Shown in pieces: positions 39,241-47,975 of a stretch of 64,000 nucleotides of DNA. The stretch comes from Gordonia zhenghanii (GTDB lineage Bacteria; Actinomycetota; Actinomycetes; Mycobacteriales; Mycobacteriaceae): assembly GCF_021738965.1 (NCBI RefSeq), contig NZ_JAKKOQ010000008.1, forward strand, positions 62,001 through 126,000, given 5' to 3'. The stretch's first letter is position 1. Each line of letters begins with the position of its first letter. Below the pieces are notes generated by a model that had not been told where the DNA came from, did no database searches, and was given only the letters and a program-made list of their open reading frames with translations. The translations under genes and the position numbers were made by a program.

Positions 39241-41556
39241 ATGACCACGGTCCCGGCCGACCCGGTCGCGACATACCGGGTGCAGCTCACGCCCGACTTC
39301 GCGTTCGCCGAGGTCGCAGGCATCCTCGACCATCTCGTCGAGCTCGGGATCAGTCACCTCTATCTGTCGCCGATCCTCGCCGCCATGCCCGGTTCGACAC
39401 ACGGCTACGACTGGTGCCCGCCCGCCCGCATCGCCCCCGAACTCGGTGGCGTCGACGGCTATCGCTTGCTCCGCGCACACGCACAGGCCCGCGGGATCGG
39501 CATCGTCCTGGACATCGTCCCCAACCACATCGGCGTGTTCGACGCCCGCCACAACCACTGGTGGGCCGACGTCCTACGCAACGGCGCGGACTCCCCGTAC
39601 GCCGAGTACTTCGACCTCGATCTGGACTTCGGCGACGGCGCGCTGTGCCTGCCGTGGCTGCCCGCCGACGGCGACCTCTCGGAACTGCGCCTCACCGACG
39701 GCGAACTGTGGTTCGGCGACAGGTACCTTCCGACCGCTGACGACACCGTGTCGTCAGGCCGTTCCGCACGCGAAGTGCTCGATCGCCAGCGTTATCGACT
39801 GGTCCCCTTCGACAGCCGCCAGATCGGCTATCGGCGATTCCTCGCCGTCAACGAGCTCGCCGCCCTCCGCCAGGAGATCCCGCGCGTCTACGACGCCACC
39901 CACGCCTGGCTTCGGGAACTGGCAGACGAGGACCTCTTCGACGGCGTCCGGGTCGACCACCTCGACGGACTCATCGACCCGATCGGCTACTGCCGCAGAC
40001 TCCGCGAGGACATCGGCGATCGACTGCTGTACGTGGAGAAGGGACTGAGCGTCGGCGAACGACTCGACCCGGAGCTTCCGGTCGACGGCACGACAGGCTA
40101 TGACCAGCTCCGCCTGATCGAAGGTGCTTTCACGGCTCCTTCCGGCGCGATCGAGCTCTCTGAGGTCTACCAACGCATCACCGGCATGTCCGGTGACGGC
40201 GACGCTCTGAATGCGCGGGCGGCGGAGCTCCGCCACGTGACGCTCATCGATCTGTTCTCCGACCGTGTCCGCCGCGCGACCGCATTGTTCGCGGAGTCGG
40301 CGCCCGGCGTCCCCGTCCACAAAGTGCAGGCGGCCGTCACGACGCTCATCTCGCGTGCACCCGTCGCCCGACCCGGTAGCTATCCATCCCTCACCCCGGC
40401 GATCCTCGCGAGGATCGCGCGCATCCGCAGTGAAGCCCCGTCGATGGAAGACGGCCTCGACGTGCTGGCCCGCGCCTTCACCGACCCGGACACCGCACCG
40501 GAGGCCGTAGCCAGGCTCGGCGAAGCCGTGTCGGCGGTGACGGCCAAGGCGATCGAGGACATCGGGTACAACCGGACCGGACGCCTGGTCTCGGCGAACG
40601 AACTCGGCTGCACTCCACTGGTGCCGTCCGTCGATCGTGATGAGTTCCACGGAGCGTTGGCGAACCGGGCCCGTCACTGGCCTCGCGCACTGACCGCCCT
40701 GTCGACCCACGACACCAAGCGCAGCGAGGACGTTCGGGCGCGAATCGCGCTGATCTCCCAGATCCCGCAACGGTGGACCGTGTTGGTTCTGACGCTCTGG
40801 CGGATCGCACCGCCTCCGCACGCGCCGACCGCCTACTACTTACTGCAGAACCTGATCGGAGTATGGCCCGACACCGGAGCCCCGGACCCCGCCGTCCGCG
40901 AGCGTTTCCACGCGTACGCGCGGAAGTCGATGCGCGAAGCGGGGGTCGTCTCGTCGTGGACGGCCGTGAACGACGCCGCCGAGACCGACGTCATCGAGTG
41001 GATAGACCGCCTCCTGACCGGGACGCCCGCCGACCTCATCTGCGACTTCGTCGAGATCATCGCCCGACCTGCACGCGACGAGTCCGTCTCGCGCAAGGTG
41101 GTGTCGTTGGCGGCGCCGGGCGTCGGGGACGTCTACCAGGGCACCCAGTGGTGGGACGATTCGCTCACCGACCCGGACAACCGCAGACCCGTCGACTACG
41201 GGCAGTCACTCGACCACCCGAAGGCAGCGATGATTGCGACGACTCTCGCCGTACGACGGCGCTACCCCGAGTGCTTCGGTCCGGGCGGCGTGTACGAAGC
41301 CGTCGTCTGCCGCGGAACCAGCGGAATCCACGTCATCGCCTTCACTCGAGGCGACGCGGAGGGTCAGCCACGCGTGCTGGTGGCGGGAGTCCGATTGGCC
41401 CAGACCTTCCGGCCCGGGCCGGCGCGCGAGGACGCAGTGATCCCCTTGCCGCCCGGTGTGTGGCGCGACGCCGTCACCGGCGACGACCACTACGGCGACG
41501 TCACCGCAGACGTCGTCTTCGGCGACCGTCCTGCCGTGATCCTCGAGCTCCTGTAG
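39241..41556 (+). CDS. treY: Maltooligosyl trehalose synthase
   Basis: Intramolecular transglycosylase that turns the reducing end of maltodextrin into a trehalosyl unit, to be released by TreZ. The 771-aa GH13 enzyme shows TYRVQLTPDFAFAEVAGIL, LYLSPILAAMPGSTHGYDW, IVLDIVPNHIGVF, FDGVRVDHLDGLIDP with the nucleophile Asp, LLYVEKGL and LSTHDTKRSEDVRAR. In mycobacteria treX and treZ flank it; neither is present here, so it must work with partners encoded elsewhere. The ATG follows the acyltransferase stop by 31 nt. Confidence 0.95.
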   Translation: MTTVPADPVATYRVQLTPDFAFAEVAGILDHLVELGISHLYLSPILAAMPGSTHGYDWCPPARIAPELGGVDGYRLLRAHAQARGIGIVLDIVPNHIGVFDARHNHWWADVLRNGADSPYAEYFDLDLDFGDGALCLPWLPADGDLSELRLTDGELWFGDRYLPTADDTVSSGRSAREVLDRQRYRLVPFDSRQIGYRRFLAVNELAALRQEIPRVYDATHAWLRELADEDLFDGVRVDHLDGLIDPIGYCRRLREDIGDRLLYVEKGLSVGERLDPELPVDGTTGYDQLRLIEGAFTAPSGAIELSEVYQRITGMSGDGDALNARAAELRHVTLIDLFSDRVRRATALFAESAPGVPVHKVQAAVTTLISRAPVARPGSYPSLTPAILARIARIRSEAPSMEDGLDVLARAFTDPDTAPEAVARLGEAVSAVTAKAIEDIGYNRTGRLVSANELGCTPLVPSVDRDEFHGALANRARHWPRALTALSTHDTKRSEDVRARIALISQIPQRWTVLVLTLWRIAPPPHAPTAYYLLQNLIGVWPDTGAPDPAVRERFHAYARKSMREAGVVSSWTAVNDAAETDVIEWIDRLLTGTPADLICDFVEIIARPARDESVSRKVVSLAAPGVGDVYQGTQWWDDSLTDPDNRRPVDYGQSLDHPKAAMIATTLAVRRRYPECFGPGGVYEAVVCRGTSGIHVIAFTRGDAEGQPRVLVAGVRLAQTFRPGPAREDAVIPLPPGVWRDAVTGDDHYGDVTADVVFGDRPAVILELL

Positions 41557-41592
41557 AGCTCGCCCCCACCGCCGGTCGAGACCCTCCACGCC

Positions 41593-41790
41593 GGTCGAGC
41601 GGAGTCGAGACAGCTTCCGCTGGTCGAGCGGAGTCGAGACAGCTTCCGCTGGTCGAGCGGAGTCGAGACAGCTTCCGCTGGTCGAGCGGAGTCGAGACCC
41701 AGGATCTCGACTCCGCTCGATCGGCGAAGGTGCGCTCGACCAGCGAAGATCCGCTCGACCAGCGAAGATCCGCTCGACCAGCGAAGGTCC
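41593..41790. repeat. Large dispersed-repeat block between treY and the mce operon
   Basis: Four 29-bp units (GGTCGAGCGGAGTCGAGACA plus GCTTCCGCT) start at 41593, 41622, 41651 and 41680. The orientation then inverts: 41707-41790 carries reverse-complement cores, including three 19-bp units (CCGCTCGACCAGCGAAGAT) at 41732, 41751 and 41770. The block runs almost to the stop codon of the Mce-associated gene. The two opposed halves could form a long hairpin and act as a terminator between convergent operons. Confidence 0.93.
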
Positions 41791-41792
41791 GC

Positions 41793-42566
41793 TCAGCCTG
41801 CCGGCTGTGTCGGCATCGCGGGCACCGGCCCGGTCTGCTGGCTCGGATCGCCGGTGGCCGCCGACTCTCCGCCTGCCATCCCCGGGACCGCCTGCACATT
41901 GGAGACGAGCCAGTCGCCATCCACTTTGTCGAGGGTCAACTGAATGAGGGTGACGGCGTGGCCGCCGCCCGGCGCGGTCGCCGACGTTCCGGTGAACTCG
42001 AAGCTCACGACGGTCACCGCGTGATCCTTCGAGAACGACTCGACCATCGACGAGTTGATCTTGGTCGTCACGTTGGCGAGCTTCTGGGTGTCGCGCCACT
42101 TCACCGTCTCGGACGCCGACGTCTCGATCTGCTTCTTCTGGGCGCCTGTCGACAAGGGGCCGACTTTCGCCTTCAGCTGGTCAGCGGACGCACCGTCCTT
42201 CAGCAGGACGCCGAAGTACTGGGTGACGTACTCGGAGGCCGCCGCCTTGCTGTCGTCGAAGGCGTTCAACTCCTGTTCGGTGTCGTACCACTTCCAGCCG
42301 CAGAAACCGAGGACGGCGAGGACCGCGATCACGACGACGCCCGCCGCGACCCGGGTCAGGGCGCGTGCCGACACGGTGAACTGCTTGCCCTGCGCCGACT
42401 CCCGATCGTCGCCGCGAGCCTGCGCCCGCGCTTTGGCTTTCGCGGCGACTCCGCTGGTCGCGCCTGCCGTGTCATCGGACGAATCGGTGACGTCTACCTT
42501 CGTGGTCTCGGTCTCGTGCCCTTCGTCGGAGGCGGTGTTCTCGATCTCAGAATCCTCGGAGCTCAT
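41793..42566 (-). CDS. Mce-associated membrane protein (Mas)
   Basis: A 257-aa protein: an acidic cytoplasmic N-terminus (residues 1-60), one membrane segment (VAAGVVVIAVLAVLGFCGWKW) and an extracytoplasmic domain. It ends in a Pro/Gly/Thr-rich tail. This is the usual layout of Mas proteins encoded after mceF, which are thought to help assemble or stabilise Mce transporters. The start MSSEDSEIENT lies 7 nt after mceF. The stop codon abuts the repeat block. Confidence 0.85.
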   Translation of the reverse strand: MSSEDSEIENTASDEGHETETTKVDVTDSSDDTAGATSGVAAKAKARAQARGDDRESAQGKQFTVSARALTRVAAGVVVIAVLAVLGFCGWKWYDTEQELNAFDDSKAAASEYVTQYFGVLLKDGASADQLKAKVGPLSTGAQKKQIETSASETVKWRDTQKLANVTTKINSSMVESFSKDHAVTVVSFEFTGTSATAPGGGHAVTLIQLTLDKVDGDWLVSNVQAVPGMAGGESAATGDPSQQTGPVPAMPTQPAG

Positions 42567-42573
42567 ACATCCT

Positions 42574-43737
42574 TCACTTGTCCAGCGGAACCGTGCGTGC
42601 ATTCGGATCGTAGTTCGGCGGTGGCTTCCCGGTATCGTCGCCCTTGGGCCGGGGAGCATTCGCCGAGCCGCGAGTCTGCAGCGTCGGATCCTTGGTCTCG
42701 CAGTACAGGTTGGTCGGAACGGTCAGTTCCAGGATCTTGGTCGGCCGCACCGGCGCCAACGAGTAGTTGCACGCGGGGCGCGGATACAACGAGGCCAACG
42801 CCCACCATGCGCCGTCGTGGAACATCTTCTGCGACTGAATGCTGCCGTCGCGGATCGCCGGGAACAGGTTCGCCAGAGTCGGCGCACGGAGCGCCCCCTG
42901 CCTGCCGATGTCCAGAAACTGCTTCACGATGTCGGTGACCGGATCGGTGATCGTGGACAACGAGCCGGCGAGTGAGGTGAACTGCGCCGGACCGTTGCCG
43001 AGCAGTGTCCGGATCTCCCCGTCCGCATCGACGACGGCGGTCATCAGGTCGTTGGTGCCCGTCGCCAGCTTCTGAAAGTCCGGCTGGATGTCTGCCGTGG
43101 TCTTGAAGACGGTGCCGAGGTTCTCGATGAGCTTCGTCGTCTGCGGAAGCACCCGGGCCAGGTCGGCGAAGATGACGCCGCCGGAGTGGAAGATCGACTT
43201 AAGTTGGTTCGGCCCCTCGTCGTTGAGCGCGATCTCGAGCTCTTGCAGTGTCGACGTCAGTTTCGGCGCATCGATCTGGCTGATCACGTCCAGCGTGGAC
43301 TGCAGCATCGACGAGAACGCGACGGTGACGTGAGTCTGGTCGCCTATCTCGATGGTGTCGCCGTCTTCCAGGTACGGGCCCGCGGTGGTGGCCGGCGTGA
43401 AGTTCACATACTGCTCGCCTGCCGCCGACAGCCCGAGTGCGGCCACCTTGGAGTCCTTGTTGATCTTCACGTCGTCGTTCAGCCGCAGCTGGACTTGGAC
43501 GGTCGACGGGGTCACTTGGATGTCGCGGACCTCGCCGATCTGCGAACCGCGGAGCATCACCTTGCTGGTGCCCTGCAGCCCGCCGGACTCGGGGAAGTTC
43601 ACGGTCACGTCGTACGTGCCCTGCCACGGGCGCCAACTCAGCGAGCCGAACGCCAGATACGCCAGACCGAGGAGCATGACGACGACGAGGCCGAGGTTAC
43701 CGATGATGATCTTGCGTTTGACGAGCCATTTCTTCAT
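42574..43737 (-). CDS. mceF: MceF subunit of an Mce lipid transporter
   Basis: A 387-aa protein with one N-terminal membrane anchor (IIIGNLGLVVVMLLGLAYLAF) followed by the MCE domain (GTYDVTVNFPESGGLQGTSKVMLRGSQIGEVRDI). A long helical region forms the channel needle in related systems. The C-terminus is Pro-rich. The start overlaps the mceE stop as ATGA. Six Mce subunits together carry lipids or sterols across the periplasm. Confidence 0.93.
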   Translation of the reverse strand: MKKWLVKRKIIIGNLGLVVVMLLGLAYLAFGSLSWRPWQGTYDVTVNFPESGGLQGTSKVMLRGSQIGEVRDIQVTPSTVQVQLRLNDDVKINKDSKVAALGLSAAGEQYVNFTPATTAGPYLEDGDTIEIGDQTHVTVAFSSMLQSTLDVISQIDAPKLTSTLQELEIALNDEGPNQLKSIFHSGGVIFADLARVLPQTTKLIENLGTVFKTTADIQPDFQKLATGTNDLMTAVVDADGEIRTLLGNGPAQFTSLAGSLSTITDPVTDIVKQFLDIGRQGALRAPTLANLFPAIRDGSIQSQKMFHDGAWWALASLYPRPACNYSLAPVRPTKILELTVPTNLYCETKDPTLQTRGSANAPRPKGDDTGKPPPNYDPNARTVPLDK

Positions 43738-44849
43738 CGCTGACCCCCGTTCTTCGCGCCGCTGCCCTTTACCCCGAGAGTCGCGAGCAGTCGCTCCAGG
43801 GTCACTTGCAGTGCGTGGTCGCCCTTCGTGATGTCACTCGCCTCCGGCAGGCGCGACGCCGAATCGAATCCGACACCGGGCGTCAACCAGTAGATCTTGG
43901 CCGCGACGGCCGCTGCCGAGCCCTGCGTGGACTTGATCCACTTCGGATTCAGCTCGGCCAACCGGTCCGAGAGCGGCCCGAAGATCGGCGCCGACTCGTT
44001 GAGCGCCGCCAAGGTGGTGTTCAAGTTGGCCAGCAGTTCGCTGAAGTTCTGTTTCTCGGACTTCAGGAAGTCGTTGGTCGCTGACGTCACCTTGTTCGAC
44101 TTGTCGAGCGTGGTGAGGATCGAACCGACTTGACTGTCGACTGCGTCGATGGCCGCGGGCAGTTTGTTGATCGACGCCGAGATCTGGGCCCGGCCGTCCG
44201 CGAGTTCCTGCGTCAGGCGGGCAGTGTCGACCATCGCTGCGTCGACCTGGCCCGAGTTCTTGTTGAACTTGTCGATCGCGGTCGTGAAACCTTCGATGGC
44301 CCCGTGCAACTCGGGTGCGTTGCCACCGACCGCGGTCGACAGTTCGGTGAAGATGCGCTGCAAAGCGCTCACCGATCCGCTGTCGACGAGGCCGGTCGCA
44401 CTGACGAGAATGTCTTCGACGGTCGCGGCAGCCGAGGTCTGGCCGGTCAACCTTCCGCCGTCGCCGATCGTCCCCTTCGACGGATCCTGCGGCGGCAGCA
44501 ACGCCACGAACACGTCGCCCAGGGGCGTCGCCTGACGGAGCTCGGCACCGGTGCCGGTCGGGAGCGTCACGCTCTTGGACACCGACATGGTGACATTCGC
44601 CTGATAGTTCTCGGCGACGATGTCGTCGACCTGGCCGACGTCGGTGCCGCCCAGTCGGACTTTTGCCTGGGCAGGCAGGTTGAGCGCGTTGTCGAACGAC
44701 GCGTGGACGGTGATCGCGTCACCGATGCCGCCCGGGGCAGGCAACGGGATCTGCTCGACGGTGATGCCGGGGACCGCGCCGCACGCGGCCAGGCTGATCG
44801 TCGTCGCCAACGCGACGACTGCGGCTGCGAACTTCCTCATGCGTGTCAT
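43734..44849 (-). CDS. mceE: MceE lipoprotein subunit
   Basis: A 371-aa Mce protein with a signal peptide and lipobox (AAAVVALATTISLAACG), so it is lipid-anchored by Lgt/LspA, as is usual for MceE/LprK-type subunits. The segment VPGITVEQIPLPAPGG after the Cys is typical of MceE, followed by the MCE domain (ITVHASFDNALNLPAQAKVRLGG) and a helical stalk. Coupled to mceD by ATGA overlap. Confidence 0.92.
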   Translation of the reverse strand: MTRMRKFAAAVVALATTISLAACGAVPGITVEQIPLPAPGGIGDAITVHASFDNALNLPAQAKVRLGGTDVGQVDDIVAENYQANVTMSVSKSVTLPTGTGAELRQATPLGDVFVALLPPQDPSKGTIGDGGRLTGQTSAAATVEDILVSATGLVDSGSVSALQRIFTELSTAVGGNAPELHGAIEGFTTAIDKFNKNSGQVDAAMVDTARLTQELADGRAQISASINKLPAAIDAVDSQVGSILTTLDKSNKVTSATNDFLKSEKQNFSELLANLNTTLAALNESAPIFGPLSDRLAELNPKWIKSTQGSAAAVAAKIYWLTPGVGFDSASRLPEASDITKGDHALQVTLERLLATLGVKGSGAKNGGQR

Positions 44850-45934
44850 TTCGTCAACAGCCCCAACAGTCCGGAGTAGATGCCCATGTCTGGGCCGAAG
44901 TCCTTCAGCTGCCCGTTTCGGCATCCCTTCTTGTCCACTCTGATCGCCTCGCAGAGCGTCGCCGTGAGCTCGTTGTCGACCAGCGACTTGTCGAGGAGGA
45001 CCGACGCGCGCCACGCGCCCTGCTCGGCCGAGATCGAGTTCGACAGGTTCTGGAAGAGCAGCGGCGCGACATCGACCGCTTCGACGACCTGCCGCGAGTA
45101 GTCCGACAGGTTTCCGATGACCGCGCTCAATCGTCCGGTCGACGAACTGATGGTGCCCGCGTTGTTCTCCAAGAACTCCGAGGTGTTCTGCAACGTCCGG
45201 TTCAAGTCGCCGAGGGTGGCGACCAGACCGGCAGACTGGTCGCCGAGCATCTGCGAGACCTGCGTCATCGACGACGAGAACTGCAGCATCTTCGGATAGT
45301 TGTCGGTCAGCGTCGTCGTGAGCGTGCTCAACGACTTGAGGATGTCGACGATCGCGTCGCCGTTGTCCGCACCGGTCTTTCCTGCCTTGGCCAACGCATC
45401 GAGGGCGTCGCGCAGACGCTCACCGTTGCCGTCGGCGACGCCGGACGTGATGTCGACGAGATCGGCGATCGGGCCTTCGCCCGGCTTGTCGCCCGACAGG
45501 TTCACCACCAGTCGATCGATCGAGTCGAACAGGGTCCCGATCTCGACCGGAGCCTTGCTGTTCTTGATGACGCCGTCGTCGCCGAGCTTCGGACCACCGG
45601 TGTACGCGGGCGTCAGCTCGACGTGTCGGGTGGTCACGATCGATGTGTTGACGATCGCGGCCGTCACGTCTTCGGGGATCGCGATATCGTCCTCGATGGT
45701 CATCTCGACCTTGACGCGGGTGCCCTGCGGCTCGACCGACAGAATCCGACCGACCGGCATACCGAGCACGGCGACGTCGTTGCCCTCGTACAGGCCCGAC
45801 ACATCGTCGAAGTACGCGGTAACCGTTTTGGACTGCCCCAACGCGGCCGACCAGCTCGCCGGCATCAACGAACAGCCGGTGATCGTGAGCATGGTCGCCG
45901 CAGCGACGGCGACCGCAGCGACGGCCCGGCGCAT
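44846..45934 (-). CDS. mceD: MceD subunit, also with a lipobox
   Basis: A 362-aa Mce protein. The MCE domain (KTVTAYFDDVSGLYEGNDVAVLGMPVGRI) follows an N-terminus reading AVAAATMLTITGCSLMP, a good lipobox, in place of the plain membrane anchor usual for MceD. The helical region and C-terminal domain are otherwise normal. I prefer the ATG at MRRAVAAVAV, which has AAGGAAG upstream; an ATG eight codons earlier (MLTAEGSG) overlaps the mceC stop. Confidence 0.9.
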   Translation of the reverse strand: MRRAVAAVAVAAATMLTITGCSLMPASWSAALGQSKTVTAYFDDVSGLYEGNDVAVLGMPVGRILSVEPQGTRVKVEMTIEDDIAIPEDVTAAIVNTSIVTTRHVELTPAYTGGPKLGDDGVIKNSKAPVEIGTLFDSIDRLVVNLSGDKPGEGPIADLVDITSGVADGNGERLRDALDALAKAGKTGADNGDAIVDILKSLSTLTTTLTDNYPKMLQFSSSMTQVSQMLGDQSAGLVATLGDLNRTLQNTSEFLENNAGTISSSTGRLSAVIGNLSDYSRQVVEAVDVAPLLFQNLSNSISAEQGAWRASVLLDKSLVDNELTATLCEAIRVDKKGCRNGQLKDFGPDMGIYSGLLGLLTK

Positions 45935-45951
45935 CCCACTTCCTTCCGCGG

Positions 45952-46944
45952 TCAGCATCCGTCCACCACTTTCGCCAGGCACAGCCAGTTGTCGGGGAAG
46001 ATGCCCCACGGCAGGTAGCCGTTGGCGTACGGGCCGTCGCCGACCAGGTTGTTGGTCAGGCGAGCGGTTACCGGCAGGATCTCGAGCATCTTCCGCAGGT
46101 TGTCTCGGTTCTTCTCGAGACCCGACGAGATGGTGTCGAGGTTCGCCATCACCGGCGCGAACTGGTTCCCGTTCTCGGCGGCGACCGCCCGCGCCTGTTC
46201 GGTGAGCTCGGCGATTCCGTCGAGCATCCGGGTGACGAGTCGTTCCCTGGTCTGGATCTTCGTCGCCAGCTGAGCACCTTGTCCGACGATGATCGACAGC
46301 TGGAACTGGCTGTCCTGGACCTGCTCGGTCACGGCCTTCGTATCGGTCAGGAGTTGGCCGATCTGGTCGGTTCGGTTGTTGATGACGTCCGACATACGCG
46401 TCAACGCGTCGAGCGTCGGTTCCGCGATCGCCGGCGCACCCTTCAGCTGGCTGTTCAGCGTGCGGATGCTGTTGGCGAGATCGTCGGCTTTGATGCCGTC
46501 GAGCACCGGAGTGCCTTTCTCGAGCGTCTTCTGCAAGTCGTACGGGACCCGCGTCACCGTGATCTGCTCGCCGTCGAGTTCCTGGTCGGACTCGCCGAGG
46601 ACGACGTCGACGTACCGCTGGCCGAGGAGCGTCGACATCTTGATCTCGGCGGATCCGTCCTCACGGACGTCGACGTCGTTGTCGACCTTCATCGTGACCT
46701 TCACGTGGTCGCCCGCCAATTCGGTGTCGCTGACCTCGCCGACGTCGATGCCTGCGACCCGCACTTTGTCGCCGGTCCGCAGGCCGCCCGCTTGGATGAA
46801 GTCACCCGTGTAGGTCTTCTTCCCGAGGTTCGCCGAACTGAGGCCGACCACCGCGACGAGCACGACGATGATGCCGATGGCGCCGATGATTCCGTACCAG
46901 AGACCTCGGCGGCCGTTGAATGAGGATCGGACACGTTTCTTCAT
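45952..46944 (-). CDS. mceC: MceC subunit
   Basis: A 330-aa protein with an N-terminal membrane anchor (GIIGAIGIIVVLVAVVGLSS) and MCE domain (YTGDFIQAGGLRTGDKVRVAGIDVGEV), then a long helical region and a C-terminus ending near Cys (WLCLAKVVDGC). The ATG (MKKRVRSSF) overlaps the mceB stop as ATGA; a GTG two codons earlier is less likely. Confidence 0.92.
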   Translation of the reverse strand: MKKRVRSSFNGRRGLWYGIIGAIGIIVVLVAVVGLSSANLGKKTYTGDFIQAGGLRTGDKVRVAGIDVGEVSDTELAGDHVKVTMKVDNDVDVREDGSAEIKMSTLLGQRYVDVVLGESDQELDGEQITVTRVPYDLQKTLEKGTPVLDGIKADDLANSIRTLNSQLKGAPAIAEPTLDALTRMSDVINNRTDQIGQLLTDTKAVTEQVQDSQFQLSIIVGQGAQLATKIQTRERLVTRMLDGIAELTEQARAVAAENGNQFAPVMANLDTISSGLEKNRDNLRKMLEILPVTARLTNNLVGDGPYANGYLPWGIFPDNWLCLAKVVDGC

Positions 46945-47975
46945 CGGCACACCACCGAGTGTTGGGTCCCGCCGATCTGGGTGATCAGACCCGGCGGAAG
47001 CAAGACGTCGCCGATCGCGATATCGAGTTCACATGCATAGATGTTCAAGTAGGCGCCCTGCATCATGACGTTCGGGAAATGGCCGAGGAACTCCGGTAGG
47101 ACTTTTGCCATGGTGTCGAGTTTCGCGCCCTGACCGATCAACTTGGTTGTGGCTTCGCGAGCCGCTGTACCCGCGTCCCGCAACGAGCCTCGGTTCTGGG
47201 CGAGCACGTCGGCGAAACCATCGGCGGTCGTCCCGATCTGCTCGATCGACTTGCCGAACGCCGCCGAGTTGCCGTTGAGGTTCTCGACGAGCTTCGATGC
47301 ACTGTCGATCAACGTCTGCACCTGCTTGCCCTGGGACGCGAGCTCGCGCATCACCACCGAGAGATTGGTGATGATCGTGCCGAGGACCTGGTCGCGGTTC
47401 GCCATGTCGTTCGCGACTTGACCGATCTGGGCCAGCGTCCGCGACAGCGACACCTCGTTGCCTTGGAAGGTCTGAATCAGGCCCTCCGACAACGAGTTGA
47501 CTTGTTCGGGCGTCAACGTGTCGAACACCGGCTGGAAGCCTGCGAGCAGTTTGGTGACGTCGAAGGAGTCCTCACCCGGGAGATGGAGCGTCGAACCCTT
47601 ACTCAGTTCGGCTCCAGGCGTCGCGCCGTCGAGGTTCAACGCGAGGTACCGCTGGCCGATCAGGTTCTGGTACCGGATCGCCGCCCGAGTGTTGGCGTAG
47701 ACGTGCTGATCGTCTTGCACCTCGAACGTGACTCGGGCACGTCCGTCGTCGAGTTCGATGTCTTGTACACGGCCCACGCGCACGCCGGCCATCCGAACGT
47801 CATCGCCCGACGCGAGACCGGACGCGTCGCTGAACTCGGTCGCGAAGTCGGTCACCTTGCCCTGCACCGTGCGCTCGAGAGTCGACCAGATCAGGTACGT
47901 GAGGAGCAGCGCGACGACCGCGAACACGCCGAAGCCGATCAACGGCTTGCGAATACTGTCGGTGCTCTTGCTCAT
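46941..47975 (-). CDS. mceB: MceB subunit
   Basis: A 344-aa protein with membrane anchor (IGFGVFAVVALLLTYLIW), MCE domain (TDFATEFSDASGLASGDDVRMAGVRVGRV) and helical stalk. A C-terminal segment carries paired Cys residues (IYACELDIAI and HSVVCR), which may form a disulfide. Coupled to mceA by ATGA overlap. Confidence 0.92.
   Translation of the reverse strand: MSKSTDSIRKPLIGFGVFAVVALLLTYLIWSTLERTVQGKVTDFATEFSDASGLASGDDVRMAGVRVGRVQDIELDDGRARVTFEVQDDQHVYANTRAAIRYQNLIGQRYLALNLDGATPGAELSKGSTLHLPGEDSFDVTKLLAGFQPVFDTLTPEQVNSLSEGLIQTFQGNEVSLSRTLAQIGQVANDMANRDQVLGTIITNLSVVMRELASQGKQVQTLIDSASKLVENLNGNSAAFGKSIEQIGTTADGFADVLAQNRGSLRDAGTAAREATTKLIGQGAKLDTMAKVLPEFLGHFPNVMMQGAYLNIYACELDIAIGDVLLPPGLITQIGGTQHSVVCR

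Noticed and set aside
41593..41790. Inverted repeat block considered as an insertion-sequence end or attachment site
   Set aside because: No transposase or integrase gene and no target duplication is visible. The internal structure is tandem units of a short core, which fits a dispersed repeat better.
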